Assembly: GCA_003315335.1 (NCBI GenBank)
Contig: QNRL01000005.1
Coordinates: 124,001-188,000, forward strand
Source of the DNA: Pseudocitrobacter faecalis
GTDB taxonomy: Bacteria > Pseudomonadota > Gammaproteobacteria > Enterobacterales > Enterobacteriaceae
Direction of reading: 5' to 3'
Length of the DNA stretch: 64,000 nt
Positions 41,332 to 50,403 of this stretch are shown one piece after another. The first letter of the stretch is position 1, and the number at the start of each line of letters is the position of its first letter. Made by a program: the position numbers and the translations under genes. Under the pieces are notes generated by a model that made no database searches, had not been told where the DNA came from, and saw nothing but the letters and a program-made list of their open reading frames with translations.

Positions 41332-41883
41332 ATGACAGAGAAAGTGAACGGTATTGATGTTGCTGCATTCCAGCAATTCGCCGAAAAAGTGACCCAAAAC
41401 ACGGAAAAAGCAAAAGCCAGGTTTAACGTAGAGACCCGCTGGGCAGGACAGACCCGTTCAGTTTCTACCATGAAGTCATATGAACTCTTTGGTGACAGCA
41501 TCGAGCGTACCTTCCATGTCGCCGCTGATGAACCATCAGAAATACTTGGAAGCGATACTGCACCTAACCCACAGGAACTGCTCATGGCTGCGCTGAATGC
41601 CTGTCTGACCGTAGCGTATGTGGCGGTAGCTGCCAGCAAGGGCATTAAGGTTAATTCCCTGAAAATCGAAACGTCAGGCGAACTGGATCTGCGTGGTTTC
41701 CTTGGGCTGGATGAAAATGTTAACCCCGGATACGATTCAGTCCAGTACACCGCGTTTATTGATGCTGACGCTCAGCCGGCAGAAATTGAAGAAATTCATC
41801 AGGCCGTACTGAAGACGTCACCAAACTATGCGAATTTCTCGCGTTCCATTAAGATGGAGCCGAAACTCGTCATTGCACAATAA
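41332..41883 (+). CDS. OsmC-family protein
   Basis: A 183-residue OsmC-fold protein, a family that reduces organic hydroperoxides with paired cysteines. Only the first (NPQELLMAALNACLTVAY) is visible; the second position reads KTSPNYANF, without Cys. This subgroup may lack classical thiol peroxidase activity. The start at 41332 (AGGA 6-9 nt upstream) is preferred over 41314. Third gene of the operon. Confidence 0.85.
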   Translation: MTEKVNGIDVAAFQQFAEKVTQNTEKAKARFNVETRWAGQTRSVSTMKSYELFGDSIERTFHVAADEPSEILGSDTAPNPQELLMAALNACLTVAYVAVAASKGIKVNSLKIETSGELDLRGFLGLDENVNPGYDSVQYTAFIDADAQPAEIEEIHQAVLKTSPNYANFSRSIKMEPKLVIAQ

Positions 41884-41970
41884 CCTAAGTTGCATGATGG
41901 CAGACGCCCTGATTTGAAACAGGAGCAAGCGTCTGCCCTTGCTTCGTCATTTTTCAAACAGGTCGATTTT

Positions 41971-42531
41971 ATGTCTATGGATACCCGACAATCATTAATC
42001 AATTCTGCAGAGTTTATGCTGCGTTCCAGAGGTTATGCTGCCTTCAGTTACGCTGATCTGGAAAAAATGGTCGGTATCAGAAAGGCCAGTATTCACCATT
42101 ATTTCCCAAAAAAAGAAGATCTTGGTGTGGAAATTGTTGAAACCTACATCAATCGTTCGGCTGTGGATTTCGAAAAAATCGATCATGACTTTCCAAATGC
42201 TTTTGGTCGGCTCTGTGCTTTCGCTGCATTGTTTCGGGCTGCAATGGCTGATGGTATGTTACCGCTATGCGGGGCACTGGCAGCTGAAATGGCAGCCCTG
42301 CCGGAGACCATGCAAAGCCTTACGCGGAAATACTTTACCCTGCAACTGCAGTGGCTTGAGAAAACCATAGAGGAAGGTACTGCGGCTGGTGAATTCGCAG
42401 CAACAGGCACACCCCGGCAGAAAGCGTTTCAGATTTTAAGTCTCCTTGAAGGCAGCAGCTTTGTTCGCTGGGCAATGAATGACGGCACAGATCTGGAGCC
42501 GGCTGCTATTGGTGCTATTGTTTTCCATTAA
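41971..42531 (+). CDS. TetR-family transcriptional repressor
   Basis: A 186-residue regulator: HTH at residues ~8-50 (LINSAEFMLRSRGYAAFSYADLEKMVGIRKASIHHYF) and a helical ligand domain (described by position; the HTH spans about 40 residues). Last gene of the SDR operon. Cys in LCAFAALF and PLCGALAAEM could sense electrophiles, as in NemR, but this is conjecture. Likely binds the two 19-bp palindromes at 39510 and 40037. Start 41971 fits the family N-terminus better than 41890. Confidence 0.88.
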   Translation: MSMDTRQSLINSAEFMLRSRGYAAFSYADLEKMVGIRKASIHHYFPKKEDLGVEIVETYINRSAVDFEKIDHDFPNAFGRLCAFAALFRAAMADGMLPLCGALAAEMAALPETMQSLTRKYFTLQLQWLEKTIEEGTAAGEFAATGTPRQKAFQILSLLEGSSFVRWAMNDGTDLEPAAIGAIVFH

Positions 42532-42545
42532 TCTGAAAGCCTGCG

Positions 42546-42583
42546 GCCCGATTTACAATACCATTATCATTGTAAAATCGGGC
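42546..42583. terminator. hairpin after the TetR operon
   Basis: GCCCGATTT (42546-42554) and AAATCGGGC (42575-42583) are perfect complements, with more pairing inside (CAAT/ATTG). It lies 15 bp beyond the tetR stop. No T-run follows on the + strand, so termination efficiency is uncertain. Confidence 0.55.
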
Positions 42584-42675
42584 GCCAAAAGAGCCTTCAC
42601 TCCCTTCGGTAGTAACCTGCATATTATTTTATCCCTTGACCGCTTACCCTGAATGCCTGGTTGAGTTCAGGTCGC

Positions 42676-42800
42676 CACTATTTGACGTAATGACTTTTAT
42701 ACAGGCCAAAGCTTTTCTTGCCCGAACATTCAAGCGTCATCAACCGACGTCATCCTGATCAATATGTTTAAATCCGCAACCCTTGGACAACTTATATGTT
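42676..42800 (-). pseudogene. decayed C-terminal fragment of a GH1 phospho-beta-glucosidase
   Basis: Read on the minus strand with a frameshift, the segment encodes SKGCGFKHIDQDDVG and then GKKSFGLYK. These align with [15 protein letters not shown] and [10 protein letters not shown] at the C-terminus of the intact GH1 protein (25798-27267). DNA around TTTCTT and CATCCTGATCAA is shared. Both copies lie in the same orientation, 17 kb apart, bracketing the metabolic cargo. Confidence 0.7.
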
Positions 42801-42942
42801 TGCGTGTCTGGTACTGAAAGACTGGGTTAAATGAAGAAGAGTTACGTTAAGGTAACGAACGCCTGCTTTGTGTCAAGAGTGGACGTTACGCACGAACTTT
42901 AATGGTTAATGGATGAGGTAGTATCCAAACTTAGAGTATTGT

Positions 42943-43345
42943 TCCACTCATCCAGAGTCAGAGTGAAAAGCATGCTTGCGGGTTCATTTTTCACATTATG
43001 AATATCACGCGCATACCGGAGACCTGCTGTAGTCAGGAGCTTTGGGATGCCAGATGGTTTGGTCTTACTACCGCAGAAATTTCAGACAGTTTTAAAATAC
43101 TAATTCCATCGCTGACCACATATTTAGCTAACTCTGTTGCCAGACCTTTTCCTCATCACTTTATAGAGAAACGATACCCCAAGTTAATTATCTGCGTATC
43201 GGTCATAACTGATAACGCTAAGTCCTCCAAAACCGATAATTCTTTCTGGATTTTCCTTCAGTGCAATAGCCCATTTTCCGAAACTATAATTTCCCCAATG
43301 GCTAAGCCATCGGGTCAAATCATTACGTGTATGAAAATAAAATTT
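42943..43345 (-). pseudogene. GNAT acetyltransferase, frameshifted
   Basis: Minus-strand reading gives WLSHWGNYSFGKWAIALK, RIIGFGGLSVISYDRYADN, then after a stop and frameshifts KGLATELAKYVVSDG, EISAVVRPNHLASQ and NEPASMLFTLTLDEW. These are ordered parts of a RimJ/RimL-type N-acetyltransferase. At least two frame changes and in-frame stops show it is dead. A 133-codon frame on the opposite strand (42998-43399) is only its shadow. Confidence 0.75.
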
Positions 43346-43619
43346 AGGTTATTTATCCCCCCTCAGTTAATTATCAAAGTAGGATTTAAGTTCATTTAGC
43401 GTGTGAGGATGTTTTCCTATACTATGTTGAAAGCGGTATTATTTATTACTGTCATAGTGCCGGAATCGTCATTCATACAACCTTTACTATGACGTAGTCA
43501 ATCAGGGAGACGCTGATAGCTATATCACACTATACAGCGCCCATATTTATTGACGTACACATAATTTTTTTACTGTAAGTATCGAGAGTGCATCAAAACT
43601 GGATATGAGAATAAAATCC

Positions 43620-44858
43620 TCACAGCCTTCTTTTACAGGCGGTGCGTTTTATATCCGGTTTAATTACGGTTTTAAGCGTTTTATGTTCCCTTAGTGCAAG
43701 GTAGGCAAGAATTTCAGTGAGAATGTCCTGCTCTTCAATGTCATTAATATTTACATTTACATTGTTTCTTATGAACCATTTAATGATCTCCTTGTTTTTT
43801 ACGCTGACCAGCGGGGTGTCATACCATGAGCAAAGGGTGATATTGCTGAGATCAATAACTTTCTGCGCTTCAGTAATAAAATTTTTAATATCTTTGTTGG
43901 CGTATCTAACAACGCAACGGTCATTAATTTTGTAATCGATATTCTGGCTTTGCAAAAATTTAATTAGCTCAATGCAGCCATAAGTAAGGCGATTGAAAAT
44001 TAATGGTCTTGCTTTAATAAGGTTAATGTAAGGTGTAAGCACGCTGAGACACTGGTCAAGTTGATAGTTGCTGAACAACATGGTCTGTATGTATTCAAAG
44101 ACGGTTTCTCCATTATTATTAACACGGTTTATATCGCAGCCATTGTTGATTAAAATGTCTGTAATTTGTTTTTTATAAGGGTGAAAAATTAAGCTGTTCC
44201 CATTTCGATCCTGTATGTCAGGATCAAGGCCCGCAGCGAAATAAACATCCAGTAAGTTAGCATCTATGCCGGTAATGTTAATGGAATTATGACCATATAT
44301 ATCCCTTTGGTTAACATTGATACCTTTCTTAATCAGCAGACGCTTAACGTCAGCCTCACAGACGTAGAAAAGCGCATTTCTTCCATAGCTGTCAGTGTGG
44401 TTAATATCAATACCACTGTCGATGAGTTCTCTGGCTGAGCTTTCGTTGGTCGCAAAGAAAAGCGCATTTTTATCTTCAAGTTCAGGGTGGTTTATGCTGA
44501 TACCATTTTTTACCAGTAACTGAACTGATTCAGCGTCACTGGTGTAGAAAAGCGCATTCCTGCCCAGCGTGTCCGTATGGTTGATATCAATCCCGTTTTC
44601 AGTCAACACACACAGGGTTTCTGGACAAGTTGCATAGAAAAGCGCATTCCTGCTAAACATGTCAGTATGATTAATATTTATTCCGGCATTAATCATTGCT
44701 TCCATAAGCTCAGGGTATCTGCAACCGAACAGCGCATTCTGGTTCGATGAATTTAGCGTGTTTATGTCAATTCCTGTCTTTAATAATTTTATGAGTTCTG
44801 CGGGGGATTTTATTTTAAAAAGTTTCAGGTTATTATCGATTAAAGATTGTTGGTTCAT
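43620..44858 (-). CDS. ankyrin-repeat protein with KRRL tail, 412 aa
   Basis: Eight or so divergent ankyrin repeats occupy residues ~15-270. The phrase GI(D/N)INHTDxxxRNALFY recurs about every 30-33 residues, and its DNA repeats AAAAGCGCATT at roughly 90-bp spacing. A C-terminal region (IIKWFIRNNVNVNIND ... AYLALREHKTL) is homologous to that of the 23425-24375 protein, and the last residues are KRTACKRRL. No signal peptide. It is a longer paralogue of the first ankyrin gene, but without the small partner gene. Target unknown. Confidence 0.82.
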   Translation of the reverse strand: MNQQSLIDNNLKLFKIKSPAELIKLLKTGIDINTLNSSNQNALFGCRYPELMEAMINAGININHTDMFSRNALFYATCPETLCVLTENGIDINHTDTLGRNALFYTSDAESVQLLVKNGISINHPELEDKNALFFATNESSARELIDSGIDINHTDSYGRNALFYVCEADVKRLLIKKGINVNQRDIYGHNSINITGIDANLLDVYFAAGLDPDIQDRNGNSLIFHPYKKQITDILINNGCDINRVNNNGETVFEYIQTMLFSNYQLDQCLSVLTPYINLIKARPLIFNRLTYGCIELIKFLQSQNIDYKINDRCVVRYANKDIKNFITEAQKVIDLSNITLCSWYDTPLVSVKNKEIIKWFIRNNVNVNINDIEEQDILTEILAYLALREHKTLKTVIKPDIKRTACKRRL

Positions 44859-45344
44859 ATTTTATCTCCTTGGTTATAATGTAAAACAACAATAATCAAT
44901 GGATTTTTGTTTTTCAAATTTATTTTTAATTATTTTTAATGCGAGTGTGTAATGCCATTTAAATTAATATAAGGATTAGCTGTCTGGTGTAAATAAAAAT
45001 AGAATAATACCTGCAAGGTAGTATCTCAATTAATCACGAGTTAGTATCCGAACTAATCATGATTTTGCATGTATTCTCTGATAGTGGTTTGATATGCGAA
45101 ATAATGTCGGGAAGCTTTGGTGGTGAATCCACACCGCCAACTGAATAGCGCGCACAGTAGAAACGTATCAGTAGAATGAACAGCATTACAGGTAGTGCTT
45201 TTCTTTTCTGACCGAAGGGAAGAAAAGCAAGGGCAATCCGGAGAAGCAAGCGCAGCGGCTTCGCAGGGTTAGCCCTTGCTTTAACAATATTGACCAAAAT
45301 CTCTTTTTAATATAAACTGAATCCCAAGAGGGATGGAGGTATAT
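44859..45344. other. non-coding region with a large inverted repeat (45226-45280)
   Basis: AT-rich promoter-like DNA follows the ankyrin gene start. AGCAAGGGC (45226-45234) and GCCCTTGCT (45272-45280) flank an inner GAAGC/GGCTTC hairpin, giving a branched structure. A minus-strand frame at 45034-45297 (87 codons) crosses it but has repetitive, atypical composition; I do not call it as a gene. Confidence 0.5.
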
Positions 45345-45908
45345 ATGCTCAATGATAATAAAATTCGCACGGCATTAATAAATTTTTTACTGGCTAAAAA
45401 ACCAGCGCCAGAAAGGATTATTGAAGAATTGCATATCGAGAATGGAAGAGCAATAGCTGATGTTGTAGCAGCATATAGTTATTTGCATTGTTACGAGATT
45501 AAAGGGGAAACTGATTCAATTGGAAGAATCCTTACTCAAGCTAATTATTATAATACTTCTTTCAACAAAATTACACTTGTAACTACAAAAAATCATTTAA
45601 CATGGGCATTAAAGCGTTCCCCATCCTTCTGGGGAATCATATTAGTAGAATTAAAAGATAATAACATTACTTTCAAATATATAAGGGGGGCTAAAGATAA
45701 TATTTTCTTCAGAAAAGAAAATGCTTTCATGATGTTATGGAAGGACGAAATGTTGAAGGTAGCAAATGAAGCCTCTGTACCAGTTAAAAGATCACACACG
45801 AGGATCGAAATAGCCGAAATGCTTAGTAGTTCACTTAAGAAAAGTGATGCTTTGCAAACTATACAAAGCATCATTTCTAATCGACTAAAATTAAGGGATG
45901 CAGTGTAA
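45345..45908 (+). CDS. sce7726-family protein (putative nuclease-like, defence-associated)
   Basis: A 187-residue protein: RAIADVVAAYSYLHCYEIKGETDS then ITLVTTKNHL, resembling sce7726-family proteins, whose D...E-x-K pattern (ADV...YEIKG) looks like a PD-(D/E)xK nuclease core. The start at 45345 has GGAGG 6 nt upstream, better than 45333. It converges with and overlaps by 18 bp the Beta-protein-like gene; families sce7725/sce7726 are recalled as frequent neighbours. The biochemical function is untested to my knowledge. Confidence 0.68.
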   Translation: MLNDNKIRTALINFLLAKKPAPERIIEELHIENGRAIADVVAAYSYLHCYEIKGETDSIGRILTQANYYNTSFNKITLVTTKNHLTWALKRSPSFWGIILVELKDNNITFKYIRGAKDNIFFRKENAFMMLWKDEMLKVANEASVPVKRSHTRIEIAEMLSSSLKKSDALQTIQSIISNRLKLRDAV

Positions 45909-46979
45909 AACAAACTTAATGTGTGAAGTCAACATGGCTTTAATCCAAGATGAGGGATTACCTGCTTTATCTGGTTTTTTAGGCGAATAACTACTTCTAT
46001 CATAAACATATTGTTCCCCATACGAGAATGTAGTTGCCCTGAAGAATTTTTGGTCATGGATTATTGTGGCAATATCATAATATTGACCATTTCCTCTCTC
46101 ATCATTCTGGAAAGATCCACCTCTAACACAAAACATATTATTCTTATACGTATAAAATACTTTTGGTGCGGAAACTTTTCTAAATAGCTTCGGATCTAAA
46201 TCTATATCAGAATAATCAGGGCTAACGATTCCATAATCCCCGTATATAATATTACCAATTTTCTTTTCGTTAACTAATGTGTCCCAAATTTTCCACTCCG
46301 CTCTCGTGAACGATTTTCTTTGATAGGTTTCAAGTAATGAGGAAATATTGGCCGGTATCGAAGAGGCTGATATAATACACTTATCAAAGTGAAAGTCTTT
46401 GTTTACATTTAGAATAAAGTATTCAGCCATGTCAGTTAGTCGTTTTATGTCAGTTGGCTGAATGTATCGTAGATCTATAATTAAGTGCAATTCTTCTACT
46501 TTCAGATTTCTAATGATTACCATCATCTTCAAAAGATGCATTTTTGTTATTTTATAGCTCTCAATATCTTCAGCAACTAACCTTATGGCTAATTTCCCTC
46601 CGTTAATTGATAGGCTATCGTAAACACTTTTATTGTGTTTCTCTAATCGGTTGATACCGATCACAGGAATATATAAATAATCACGAAAAAGAGATAGTAT
46701 ATATTCGTATTGCTCCACTCCATCAATTAATACTTCATCATCTAAGTCATAGTTATCTATGTAAAATTCCATATTTTTAAATAAAGCTTTATTATCCAAT
46801 CTCTTTTTGAAAGAATGAGCTTTATTCAAGACATTTTCCATTGTTTGATTATTTGATTCTCTTGGTATATCGAAGAATGGAGTGATTTGTGTGAAGATTG
46901 TAGCATCTTTTTTGTAAAGCTCTTCGAGGGCTTGAGTTTCGTTGCTTTTTGCTTTTAAAAATGGAATATATTTACTCAT
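45891..46979 (-). CDS. Beta-protein-like / sce7725-like protein
   Basis: A 362-residue protein starting MSKYIPFLKAKSNETQALEEL. It resembles the Beta-protein family (T4 Beta protein fold, likely TIM-barrel-like), seen in ITPFFDIPRE, AIRLVAEDIE, LHLIIDLRYI and NIIYGDYGIVSPDY, and near the sce7725 group. The ATG overlaps the upstream metallopeptidase stop by 8 bp (ATGAGTAA), so translation is coupled; a longer start at 47006 exists. Together with the convergent sce7726-like gene it looks like a two-component defence or conflict system. Confidence 0.65.
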   Translation of the reverse strand: MSKYIPFLKAKSNETQALEELYKKDATIFTQITPFFDIPRESNNQTMENVLNKAHSFKKRLDNKALFKNMEFYIDNYDLDDEVLIDGVEQYEYILSLFRDYLYIPVIGINRLEKHNKSVYDSLSINGGKLAIRLVAEDIESYKITKMHLLKMMVIIRNLKVEELHLIIDLRYIQPTDIKRLTDMAEYFILNVNKDFHFDKCIISASSIPANISSLLETYQRKSFTRAEWKIWDTLVNEKKIGNIIYGDYGIVSPDYSDIDLDPKLFRKVSAPKVFYTYKNNMFCVRGGSFQNDERGNGQYYDIATIIHDQKFFRATTFSYGEQYVYDRSSYSPKKPDKAGNPSSWIKAMLTSHIKFVLHCIP

Positions 46980-47820
46980 TGAAACCAAGCTCCCTTCTGA
47001 CATCAATTGAATTGACTAAACTTGAGAAGATAACATAATTTTTGTGTTTATTTCTTACCGCACCAGCAGCGATTATTGGGTGTATATTAAATCTTTCGCA
47101 GACAGATATTAGACTATCAGGTTCATTAAATGTCCGAAAGACAGCTCTATTTGCTTCTCTGGGTATCAGACTATCAGCTGCGGCTCTGTTAGCTTCAATC
47201 TCTACGTCTGTTTCTGTGTCAATGTCTAAATCATCGAGGATTGGCGTATCTAATTTATCATAGTGCAGAGCAATGTGGGATAATTCATGCATCAATGTAA
47301 ACCAAAAGTAATCATATCTCGAATATCTTAAACTTAGACCTATGACTGGTGTTTTATTTGGCAAACAAAAGGTACAGCCATCTAACTTCATACCTTTGAA
47401 TGATTTTTCAATTATTAAAATAATACCATATTCTTCTTTAAGGATTCTTGAAATATAATGAAGAGATTGGACATCCCTGCTCAAACTTGCAATTATGCCG
47501 AGGTTTTCAAAATCCAGATCTGTGAAGACCTTTGTTTTTCCTTTTAAATAGGTATTTAATGACTTTTTTTCTATTAATGACAACCATAAGTTTATTAGTT
47601 CAGAATTAGCATCATCTCTTTTTCTAAATAATTTATTTTTGTTAAATGTTAAATTTTTTGCTACATCAAGTAGGAATTGATTTTCGTTTTCCATTTCTGG
47701 TTTACGGGAAATAATATCTTTTATTTTTTTGCTGTTTTTTATCTTTTGGAAATTTAGTAAAATTTCCAAATCAGACTCACTAAACTGATTTGATACAAAG
47801 AAATCTTTCTCATGCGGCAT
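46972..47820 (-). CDS. ImmA/IrrE-family metallopeptidase
   Basis: A 282-residue protein whose zinc-protease motif HELSH lies in FWFTLMHELSHIALHYD, followed by the distal acidic region ETDVEIEANRAAADSLIP that provides the third ligand, typical of ImmA/IrrE. ImmA/IrrE proteases cleave repressors to trigger responses, often in toxin-antitoxin or phage-defence settings. An N-terminal HTH is not seen. Start at 47820 has GGAGG 7-11 nt upstream; it overlaps the GNAT gene end by 11 bp and the next gene by 8 bp, so the three genes form a tightly coupled operon. Confidence 0.85.
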   Translation of the reverse strand: MPHEKDFFVSNQFSESDLEILLNFQKIKNSKKIKDIISRKPEMENENQFLLDVAKNLTFNKNKLFRKRDDANSELINLWLSLIEKKSLNTYLKGKTKVFTDLDFENLGIIASLSRDVQSLHYISRILKEEYGIILIIEKSFKGMKLDGCTFCLPNKTPVIGLSLRYSRYDYFWFTLMHELSHIALHYDKLDTPILDDLDIDTETDVEIEANRAAADSLIPREANRAVFRTFNEPDSLISVCERFNIHPIIAAGAVRNKHKNYVIFSSLVNSIDVRRELGFNE

Positions 47821-48457
47821 TTGAAATTCCTCCGAGAGTTGATGCGACAACCTGTGATGCCTCATAAAATCGGAGATTTTCTTTTTCATGGTCGATGCCA
47901 AAATCAGTCATGCCAAGATGGTTATAGAAACCCTCTGCACTTGGGAGTGCATGTAGGCAAAAACCAGGTCTATACCCCCAGTTTGAACAGGCATAATTAA
48001 TTGTATGTTGGATAAGCTCTTTGCCTACTCCACTATATTCAGGGGTAAAGTTAGGACGAGGACGATTCCAGTATGCTGTTGCAATATAATCTACGTAGAA
48101 AATTTTATTATTATCAAATCGACTTTCTTTTGGATGGTAAAGAACACAAACACCTTGAACTGCGTCGTTTATTTGCAGAAAAAACCACTGATAATCATCA
48201 CCGTTACATTGCAATAGCTTGCGGCACCAGTCCCAATGCCAATCAGAAAGGCTGTTATCTGCCAGAATTTTCCTTGCTAACTCATTATCAGTGGCCATAC
48301 CGGGGTTAGCAGTAATTAGAGCTGACAATAAATCAGCACGATAGGCACCCCATTTGCTCTGCAAGTCAACCACTTTAGCATAGTCAATCCCTACGTGAAT
48401 TTGGTAATTAACTGATTTTCCTGAACAATTTTCAACGACCATAAGCTCCATTTCCAT
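47810..48457 (-). CDS. GNAT-family acetyltransferase-like protein
   Basis: A 215-residue protein. FVDYIATAYWNRPRP (approximately: YVDYIATAYWNR), GVGKELIQHTINYA and LHALPSAEGFYNHLGM correspond to GNAT beta4, the acetyl-CoA loop and the C-terminal strand. First gene of the GNAT - ImmA/IrrE - Beta operon, starting at 48457, or possibly at an internal ATG at 48442 that has GGAG upstream. In toxin-antitoxin contexts GNATs can act as tRNA-acetylating toxins, but the gene arrangement does not prove that. Confidence 0.75.
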   Translation of the reverse strand: MEMELMVVENCSGKSVNYQIHVGIDYAKVVDLQSKWGAYRADLLSALITANPGMATDNELARKILADNSLSDWHWDWCRKLLQCNGDDYQWFFLQINDAVQGVCVLYHPKESRFDNNKIFYVDYIATAYWNRPRPNFTPEYSGVGKELIQHTINYACSNWGYRPGFCLHALPSAEGFYNHLGMTDFGIDHEKENLRFYEASQVVASTLGGISNAA

Positions 48458-48663
48458 GGTGTCGGCTCATTTTGACTAATAATACAACTTTATACTCTTT
48501 AAGAATGCTCTGCTGGTCAAATTTTTTGTTTGATGTATAGAAGGCTATGTTTTGAAGCTGGTTGTTAATCTGGTTATGGTATGGTCATATTAGAATTGGT
48601 AAATCAAACCAGTTTTGTTGGTATGAATGATGGTATCTTCGCTAATGTAATATGCTTTACTCA

Positions 48664-49635
48664 CTAAAAATCATAAGGATAATTGCGATGTTCGAGTCCG
48701 GCCTTCGCCCCATAATCCTCAAAAACCATACTCCTATGCCGCTCCAGATACTCCAGTGATTTATCCGGATACGGACTTATCCTCCCCGGCAAATTAAGCG
48801 CCTTATACGTTTTATAATCCAGCCGATTGCTGACAATAACATCATCCTGGTTGACAAAAGAGCCCCCATCAAACAACACATGCGCAGCCAATATGATCCC
48901 ATCAAACGGATCCTTTCTCTCCGTAGATGTCGCCACAGCCAGTCCACGTTTTAATATGTCTTGCGTGCAGTGAAGGTTGAAATGCGAAGTGAGTGACCGG
49001 AGAAGCGGGGTAGAGATTCAGGCACCCTGAACGGAACTGACCTTGGCCCCAGGAGGGCATTAGTCAGCCGTTGACGTGTTGTGGCTTCCTGAGAGGCATC
49101 TTTTTCTTAAAGCGCGAGATCGCGCTGAATAATCGTAAATTTGCTGGAAGATTCAGGCATTTTATTCGCGCTAAATCCAGCTCTATCATTAACACCTGTT
49201 GATGCTTCGCAGGAATAAATGTGCGGGCGACACCAGAGGCCAGCGTATCGAAAAAAGAGGATATTATTTCAGAAATGCGTAGCTGGGGTTATCGAACCCA
49301 TCAGAAACCTCAAACGCTTTAAGCTTTGACTTTTTCGGTTCACGGGAACCCTGTGAAGAGTACCGCTTTGCATTCCTGAGCATCTAAAAAACTATCGTGA
49401 CGCAAACGCCAGAAAGGCATATCGATGGCATAGCCGATACGTTTCGGCTCAGAGCGCTTCAACAGTCCTCGAAGGTTCGGCTTCACCTCACTGGCATAAT
49501 CAAATCAGCAACCATGCCCTTTTTGTTCTATGAGAGGGCATAAAGCAGCAGCGGTTTGTTTAACGTGATGTCATCGCCATATTTGGCAGTTTCGATTGTC
49601 AGAAATTTGCGGATGAAGAACTGGGCTTCAGGCAT
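48664..49635 (-). pseudogene. HNH endonuclease pseudogene spanning attR
   Basis: The N-terminus MPEAQFFIRKFLTIETAKYG (49635 leftward) and DITLNKPLLLYAL resemble HNH proteins with an N-terminal KPLLLLALL-type domain. RIGYAIDMPFWRLRHDSF follows in a shifted frame. The last 90 codons are an open HNH_2-like C-terminus: KDPFDGIILAAHVLFDGGSF, then IVSN and YLERHRSMVFED. At least three frameshifts or stops separate these pieces. The stop region now reads through the att core, so the 3' end was made or remade by integration. Confidence 0.6.
48690..48707 (+). other. attR: island right attachment core
   Basis: GTTCGAGTCCGGCCTTCG is an exact direct repeat of leuX 14843-14860. After it the match decays (CCCCATA versus GCACCATA). 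A TGATGGTAT copy (48628-48636), shared with the left end, lies just inside. The next DNA to the right is an HNH pseudogene that overlaps this core. Confidence 0.88.
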
Positions 49636-49731
49636 TACTTACAATGATGCGCGTAAACCAGGCACGATCAAGAGCATGTATCCGCATATCCGTTATGTTG
49701 TTTAGCGTTGTGTAACTTTGAAACTCATATT

Positions 49732-50403
49732 TTAAGCATTCAGGTTCTTTATCTGAATATTTTTCTTATCCACCGTAATCTCTTCACTCAATTTTAGCTC
49801 CGAAAACGCACGGTTCAGGCTGGATATCGAGACACCCAGTAGTGTTGCCATCTCTTTAAATGTTATCGGTAGCGATATATGATTGGCTGAAAAACCATAC
49901 CACGCGTAACGCTGCGAAATTAACTTCAGATATTCTCTCACCTTCGTTTGAGCATCCTGACTGACTAAAACGGAAATCATTTTCTGCTGTTCAGCAATCT
50001 CGAAGGAAAGCATTTCGGTCACGTAGTTGATGAAATTTTCGGTTATCTGGCTGAGATCATAAAGTCGATTACATTCTAGCAGACAAAGTTGGATATCGGT
50101 TGCTGCAACAGCGTGATAGTGATAAGCAGGCGTATACAAATCTTCAGTACCAATCACCTGGCCCGGTGTTTTGACATTCACTATGTTTCCGTGAGGATCG
50201 TAGATTTTTACTGTACCAGCTCGTAACGCCATCAAGTGCGTCATGGTGTCTCCGAAACGGTAAAGATACTCACCTTTTTTTAACTCTTTTTTTCTTTGCA
50301 GGCTTTGGGTAAATAAAGCTACACAATTATCAAAGAGATAATCCTTGCACATCTTCCCAAAACAACATTTTTCGCATGTGACACATTGAGATGTACTGGC
50401 CAT
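49732..50403 (-). CDS. Crp/Fnr-family regulator with Cys-rich N-terminus
   Basis: A 223-residue regulator: N-terminal CVTCEKCCFGKMC (Cys at about 7, 10, 13, 14, 19), a cNMP-type beta-roll (residues 40-110) and a C-terminal HTH (TFKEMATLLGVSISSLNRAFSEL). The cysteine cluster recalls the FNR iron-sulphur ligand set, so redox or oxygen sensing is possible. Divergent from the fimbrial operon, whose promoter region it probably controls. Confidence 0.82.
   Translation of the reverse strand: MASTSQCVTCEKCCFGKMCKDYLFDNCVALFTQSLQRKKELKKGEYLYRFGDTMTHLMALRAGTVKIYDPHGNIVNVKTPGQVIGTEDLYTPAYHYHAVAATDIQLCLLECNRLYDLSQITENFINYVTEMLSFEIAEQQKMISVLVSQDAQTKVREYLKLISQRYAWYGFSANHISLPITFKEMATLLGVSISSLNRAFSELKLSEEITVDKKNIQIKNLNA

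Noticed and set aside
42998-43399. 133-codon open frame on the + strand
   Set aside because: The opposite strand carries recognisable pieces of a GNAT acetyltransferase, so this frame is a shadow of a pseudogene.
45034-45297. 87-codon minus-strand frame with KARANPAKPLRLLLRIALAF
   Set aside because: It reads through a large inverted repeat. Such peptides are common spurious annotations over dispersed repeats, and no ribosome-binding site is seen.
48664-48936. First read as a PIN-domain toxin (KDPFDGIILAA)
   Set aside because: The order DPFDG-I-LAAHV-LFDGGSF ... IVSN ... YLERHR-VF fits the C-terminus of HNH_2 endonucleases better, and upstream pieces fit an HNH protein.
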